Source: Candidatus Nanohaloarchaea archaeon
GTDB taxonomy: Archaea > EX4484-52 > DAOVKX01
DNA: 7,022 nt
Assembly: GCA_030631505.1 (NCBI GenBank)
Contig: DAOVKX010000056.1
Span: 1-7,022 of the forward strand
Direction of reading: 5' to 3'
In this document: in pieces, positions 5,203 to 7,022 of the stretch
How the letters are laid out: every line of letters starts with the position of its first letter
How positions within the stretch are numbered: the stretch's first letter is position 1
Position numbers and translations under genes: made by a program
The notes under the pieces: model-generated
Database searches by the model: none
Told to the model about the DNA's origin: nothing
The model's input: only the letters and a program-made list of their open reading frames with translations

Positions 5203-5607
5203 ATGGATTCTATAATTCAAGAACCAAGTTTTCCAAATAAAATTGGCGACATTTGTTTAGAATCAAAACTAACACAAAAGTTTAGAATACCTATAGTGTT
5301 TGAAGGCGACGAATACGCAATCATTGTGGGATATGAGTATGAAAGAGCAGAAGTAGAAGATAAAAAAGTTTTGAGCATAGGCGTTCCGGACCTTTTTATT
5401 TCTGCTTTAGATAAACAGGGAGTATATGCTGAATTTACAGAATACAAACCATATGCTCATGACAACTACAATATCACAGTAGTTAAGAGTAGTGAAGACG
5501 GTTGTCACAATTCAGATGTCGCAGAATTCTTTTTCAAGGAAATACAGCCAATTTTAGAAGAAAAACTTCCGGTATATATGAAAGACCTAATTAACTTAGG
5601 CAATTAG
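5203..5607 (+). CDS. Unknown 134-residue soluble protein, co-transcribed with the winged-helix regulator
   Basis: I do not recognise this protein. It is acidic and soluble with no signal peptide or membrane segment. It looks alternating alpha/beta: strands about 26-34 (KFRIPIVFE), 37-48 (EYAIIVGYEYER), 55-60 and 74-82 (VYAEFTEYK), a strand 89-95 (YNITVVK), and a long amphipathic helix about 104-120 (SDVAEFFFKEIQPILEE) followed by a short C-terminal helix. The start at 5203 is fixed by a good ribosome site AGGTGA (5193-5198) four nt before the ATG. The upstream winged-helix gene ends 25 nt away with no TATA box at the right distance, so both are probably on one transcript: a leaderless first gene and a Shine-Dalgarno-led second gene. 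A role as ligand sensor or partner of the regulator is only a guess from position. Confidence 0.82.
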   Translation: MDSIIQEPSFPNKIGDICLESKLTQKFRIPIVFEGDEYAIIVGYEYERAEVEDKKVLSIGVPDLFISALDKQGVYAEFTEYKPYAHDNYNITVVKSSEDGCHNSDVAEFFFKEIQPILEEKLPVYMKDLINLGN

Positions 5608-5614
5608 TGAAAAA

Positions 5615-5630
5615 CCATACCAAATTATGG
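5615..5630 (+). promoter_or_regulatory. Small hairpin overlapping a ribosome binding site
   Basis: CCATA (5615-5619) can pair with TATGG (5626-5630) around a 6-nt loop. The 3' arm includes the first two G of GGAG (5629-5632), the putative ribosome site of the 22-residue ORF. It could modulate that ORF's translation, but a 5-bp stem is short and may be chance. Confidence 0.25.
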
Positions 5631-5637
5631 AGATTAA

Positions 5638-5706
5638 ATGTTCTTAAATACTTTAACATTAAATTCCTCACCTGCTGATAGTACAAACGGCAGTTCGCAG
5701 GAGTAA
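5638..5706 (+). CDS. Possible 22-residue peptide gene with its own Shine-Dalgarno sequence
   Basis: ATG 5638 to TAA 5704-5706 encodes a 22-residue peptide, MFLNTLTLNSS then PADSTNGSSQE. GGAG (5629-5632) lies 5 nt upstream, a proper ribosome-site spacing. It begins 30 nt after the 134-residue gene, so it could be the third gene of that operon. The peptide is rich in Ser, Thr and Asn and has no membrane segment. Its NTLTLNS start resembles the antitoxin's NTLTIKS, which may be chance. The 3' half is noticeably richer in G+C than the surrounding intergenic DNA and contains a CCTGC (5671-5675) / GCAGG (5697-5701) inverted pair, so an RNA structure is an alternative reading. Such short ORFs arise often by chance; the support is the spacing and operon position only. 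Confidence 0.33.
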   Translation: MFLNTLTLNSSPADSTNGSSQE

Positions 5707-5722
5707 ACTTTTTAAAGATTTA
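5705..5722 (+). promoter_or_regulatory. BRE/TATA promoter of the 140-residue unknown gene
   Basis: The 18-nt block AAACTTTTTAAAGATTTA has a TATA core centred near 5713, placing transcription start near 5738 and leaving about 35 nt of leader before ATG 5773. It is nearly the same as the block at 6223-6240 before the chaperonin gene, matching along most of its length. Confidence 0.55.
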
Positions 5723-5760
5723 TGTTTATTATAGAGGATTATCTTATTCGTTTCAGGATT

Positions 5761-5768
5761 AGGGGTGA
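5761..5768 (+). promoter_or_regulatory. Shine-Dalgarno sequence that decides the start of the 140-residue gene
   Basis: AGGGGTGA ends 4 nt before ATG 5773. The same GGTGA-N4-ATG arrangement precedes 5203 and the chaperonin start at 6317. The upstream in-frame ATG at 5722 has no ribosome site and overlaps the promoter block, so 5773 is preferred. Confidence 0.7.
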
Positions 5769-5772
5769 ACTT

Positions 5773-6195
5773 ATGTTGGGGGATTCCGGAGATGATGCTG
5801 AGCCGCATTTAAATGGCAAGAGTTATGTTCTTGATATTGTAAGTGCTCCTGTGAATGTTTTAAGGGAAATGGGGAGGGAAGCCAAATACATATGGTTGTT
5901 TTACCTGCACAATCATGGGAGAGGTCCTAGTTCTATATACAAAGCTGCTAAAAACGGAGGTAAATTTGACGCACCTTCGTGGGCTATAAAAAAAACCGTT
6001 AATTATTATGGTGCTACATCTTCAGGCCATGAAGTCCTTGCAGAAATTGTAGAGAAGGTTGCAGAAAATAGCAAAGGAATGAAGGAATTAAATAGAGTTC
6101 ACGAATACATAATCGAAAAATGTGGTAAACTTCCTAAAGTCGAGGAAATATATAAACATGCACTTGGAGTAGGGAAACGGACCAACCCTTCCTGA
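5773..6195 (+). CDS. Unknown 140-residue protein
   Basis: I do not recognise this protein. From ATG 5773 it has 140 residues: an acidic start (MLGDSGDDAEPHLNGKSY), a predicted helical stretch 36-60 with the aromatic segment KYIWLFYLHNHGRGPSSIYK, a conserved-looking Gly/Asp/Pro/Trp patch GGKFDAPSWAIKKTVNYYG (62-80), then two mostly helical segments 86-103 and 105-118 and a basic tail ending GVGKRTNPS. Several His residues (H46, H48, H86, H110, H129) are present, but no metal motif is recognised. There are no convincing membrane spans; the 38-45 aromatic run is too short. An in-frame ATG at 5722 would add 17 residues but lies at the promoter. The Shine-Dalgarno site supports 5773. It has its own promoter and precedes the chaperonin gene by 121 nt, where another promoter lies, so it is probably a separate unit. 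Confidence 0.78.
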   Translation: MLGDSGDDAEPHLNGKSYVLDIVSAPVNVLREMGREAKYIWLFYLHNHGRGPSSIYKAAKNGGKFDAPSWAIKKTVNYYGATSSGHEVLAEIVEKVAENSKGMKELNRVHEYIIEKCGKLPKVEEIYKHALGVGKRTNPS

Positions 6196-6222
6196 TTACT
6201 TCGCTTTGTGATTGCAAAAACA

Positions 6223-6240
6223 AAAACTTTAAAAGATTTA
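6223..6240 (+). promoter_or_regulatory. BRE/TATA promoter of the chaperonin gene
   Basis: AAAACTTTAAAAGATTTA fits the AAACTTTAAAA pattern seen at other promoters here. A core centred near 6231 would start transcription near 6256 and give a leader of about 60 nt. The AT-rich stretch TATATATTAAG (6243-6253) just downstream, or the inverted repeat at 6271-6285, might be extra or alternative boxes. Confidence 0.55.
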
Positions 6241-6270
6241 GGATATATATTAAGTTTACTGATTCTTATT

Positions 6271-6285
6271 TATAATTTAATTATA
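6271..6285 (+). repeat. AT inverted repeat in the chaperonin leader region
   Basis: TATAAT (6271-6276) and ATTATA (6280-6285) are perfect inverted arms around a 3-nt TTA spacer. If the promoter at 6223-6240 is used, this lies about 15-30 nt into the leader. It could be a repressor operator, a weak RNA hairpin, or a second TATA box starting transcription near 6303. Confidence 0.45.
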
Positions 6286-6305
6286 ATAAGAGAAGAATAA
6301 CAGAA

Positions 6306-6313
6306 GGGGTGAT
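6306..6313 (+). promoter_or_regulatory. Strong Shine-Dalgarno sequence of the chaperonin gene
   Basis: GGGGTGAT is complementary to the usual archaeal 16S rRNA 3' end; its GGTGA core is followed by 4 nt and ATG 6317. It fixes the start codon and implies a leadered mRNA, unlike several neighbours. Confidence 0.75.
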
Positions 6314-6316
6314 TTA

Positions 6317-7022
6317 ATGACGCAATTAGGTGGACAACCTATTTTTATTTTGCCTGAGGGAACTCTCAGGGATACAGGCAAGAATGCGCAAAAGATGAAC
6401 ATAGCTGCTGCAAAAGCAGTTGCTGATGCAGTAAGGACTACATTAGGTCCACGTGGAATGGATAAAATGCTGAATGATTCTATGGGGGATATAATAATAA
6501 CAAATGATGGTGTTACAATCCTGGATGGAATGGAAATCCAGCATCCAGCGGCAAAAATGATGGTTGAGATTGCAAAAGCGCAGGATGAAGCGGTAGGCGA
6601 TGGAACAACAACAGCTGTCATTTTGGCAGGAGAACTGCTTAAAAACGCTGAAGCTTTGATTGAACAGAACATACATCCAACAATCATTGCTCATGGCTAC
6701 AAGATGGCCAAGGAAAAGGCATTGGCTGATTTAGATAACCTCGGTATGGATGCAACGCTGAAAGACACCAAACTTTTAGAGAGAATTGCAATGACTGCCA
6801 TGACAGGCAAATCAAGCGAGGCAGCAAAAGAATTCCTTGCAAAAATCGCAATGACTGCTGTGACTCAGGTCACAGAAAAAGAAGATGGCAAGATTGTAAT
6901 TGATTTAGATAATATCAAAATGGAGAAAAAGGAAGGGGCATCAATTGATGACACCACTTTAATCTCAGGAATTATCATTGATAAAGAGCGTGTTCATTCA
7001 GGCATGCCTACAAAAATTTCAG
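6317..7022 (+). CDS. ths: Thermosome subunit (group II chaperonin, TCP-1/CCT family), 5' part
   Basis: 235 codons are present before the window ends; full-length subunits are about 540-560 residues, so the apical domain and C-terminal half are missing. Thermosomes form double rings in the cytosol and refold proteins using ATP. Visible signatures: LPEGTLRDTGKNAQ (12-25), RTTLGPRGMDKM (40-51) with the phosphate-binding G-P-R-G, ITNDGVTIL (61-69), HPAAKMMVEIAKAQDEAVGDGTTTAV (76-101) with the nucleotide-binding GDGTTT (94-99), and ELLKNAEALIEQNIHPT. The segment up to about 145 is the equatorial ATPase domain, then the intermediate domain (LERIAMTAMTGKSS, 154-167), and the final residues (GIIIDKERVHSGMPTKIS) enter the apical domain. 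Small differences from common archaeal sequences are LDGMEIQHP and DEAVGDG. The start at 6317 has a strong ribosome site. No sign of frameshift. Which paralogue it is cannot be told. Confidence 0.97.
   Translation, partial: MTQLGGQPIFILPEGTLRDTGKNAQKMNIAAAKAVADAVRTTLGPRGMDKMLNDSMGDIIITNDGVTILDGMEIQHPAAKMMVEIAKAQDEAVGDGTTTAVILAGELLKNAEALIEQNIHPTIIAHGYKMAKEKALADLDNLGMDATLKDTKLLERIAMTAMTGKSSEAAKEFLAKIAMTAVTQVTEKEDGKIVIDLDNIKMEKKEGASIDDTTLISGIIIDKERVHSGMPTKIS

Noticed and set aside
5217..5447. Minus-strand ORF inside the 134-residue gene
   Set aside because: The plus-strand gene has a good Shine-Dalgarno site and operon position; the minus ORF has neither.
5671..5701. tRNA-like fragment (a TTC loop with CCTGC/GCAGG arms)
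   Set aside because: No T-arm consensus GGTTCGA, acceptor stem or anticodon arm could be built; kept only as a possible hairpin.
6277..6694. Minus-strand ORFs opposite the chaperonin start
   Set aside because: Shadows of the thermosome gene, which shows all family signatures.
1..7022. CRISPR array, insertion sequence, tRNA or rRNA genes
   Set aside because: No regularly spaced repeats, transposase motifs, terminal inverted repeats or structured-RNA consensus sequences were seen on either strand.

Overview
The window is archaeal. It carries an Orc1/Cdc6-type initiator ATPase and the first part of a group II chaperonin (thermosome) gene. The upstream regions show an archaeal promoter grammar: a BRE/TATA-like box close to (A)AACTTTAAAA, usually about 25 nt from the start codon (leaderless mRNA), and GGTGA-N4-ATG Shine-Dalgarno starts where a leader exists. 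The sequence is AT-rich overall, with a few more GC-rich conserved genes (initiator 5' half, TIM-barrel gene, chaperonin). The lineage cannot be fixed from this window. The compact layout, a SemiSWEET and short proteins would suit a DPANN or small euryarchaeal genome, but that is a weak inference.

Layout, left to right. Positions 1-899 (minus) hold an unfamiliar multi-span membrane protein running off the left edge. It is divergent from the initiator gene (plus, 1033-2052), which should start at 1033 rather than at the longer in-frame ATG at 937. Convergent with the initiator is a SemiSWEET sugar transporter subunit (minus, 2105-2359). Next comes a 279-residue protein (plus, 2511-3350) made of two tandem copies of a ~70-residue helical unit and a possible winged-helix C-terminus. 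A RelE/ParE-like toxin (plus, 3448-3702) and a short Phd/YefM-like antitoxin (minus, 3699-3893) meet tail to tail with overlapping stop codons. A minus-strand endonuclease IV-like TIM-barrel protein (3968-4798) is divergent from a small winged-helix regulator (plus, 4836-5177). The regulator appears to lead a short operon with a 134-residue unknown protein (5203-5607) and perhaps a 22-residue peptide gene (5638-5706). An unknown 140-residue protein (5773-6195) and the chaperonin (6317 to the right edge) follow, each with its own promoter.

How the genes relate. There is no single pathway. Replication initiation, possible DNA repair and protein folding genes are interleaved with low-GC accessory genes. 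The most unusual parts are the tail-to-tail toxin/antitoxin pair with independent leaderless promoters, the duplicated helical protein beside it, and the regulator/unknown/peptide cluster. No CRISPR array, tRNA, rRNA, insertion sequence or recognisable origin repeat was seen. No stretch over 300 bases lacks a gene once the left-edge minus-strand gene is counted.
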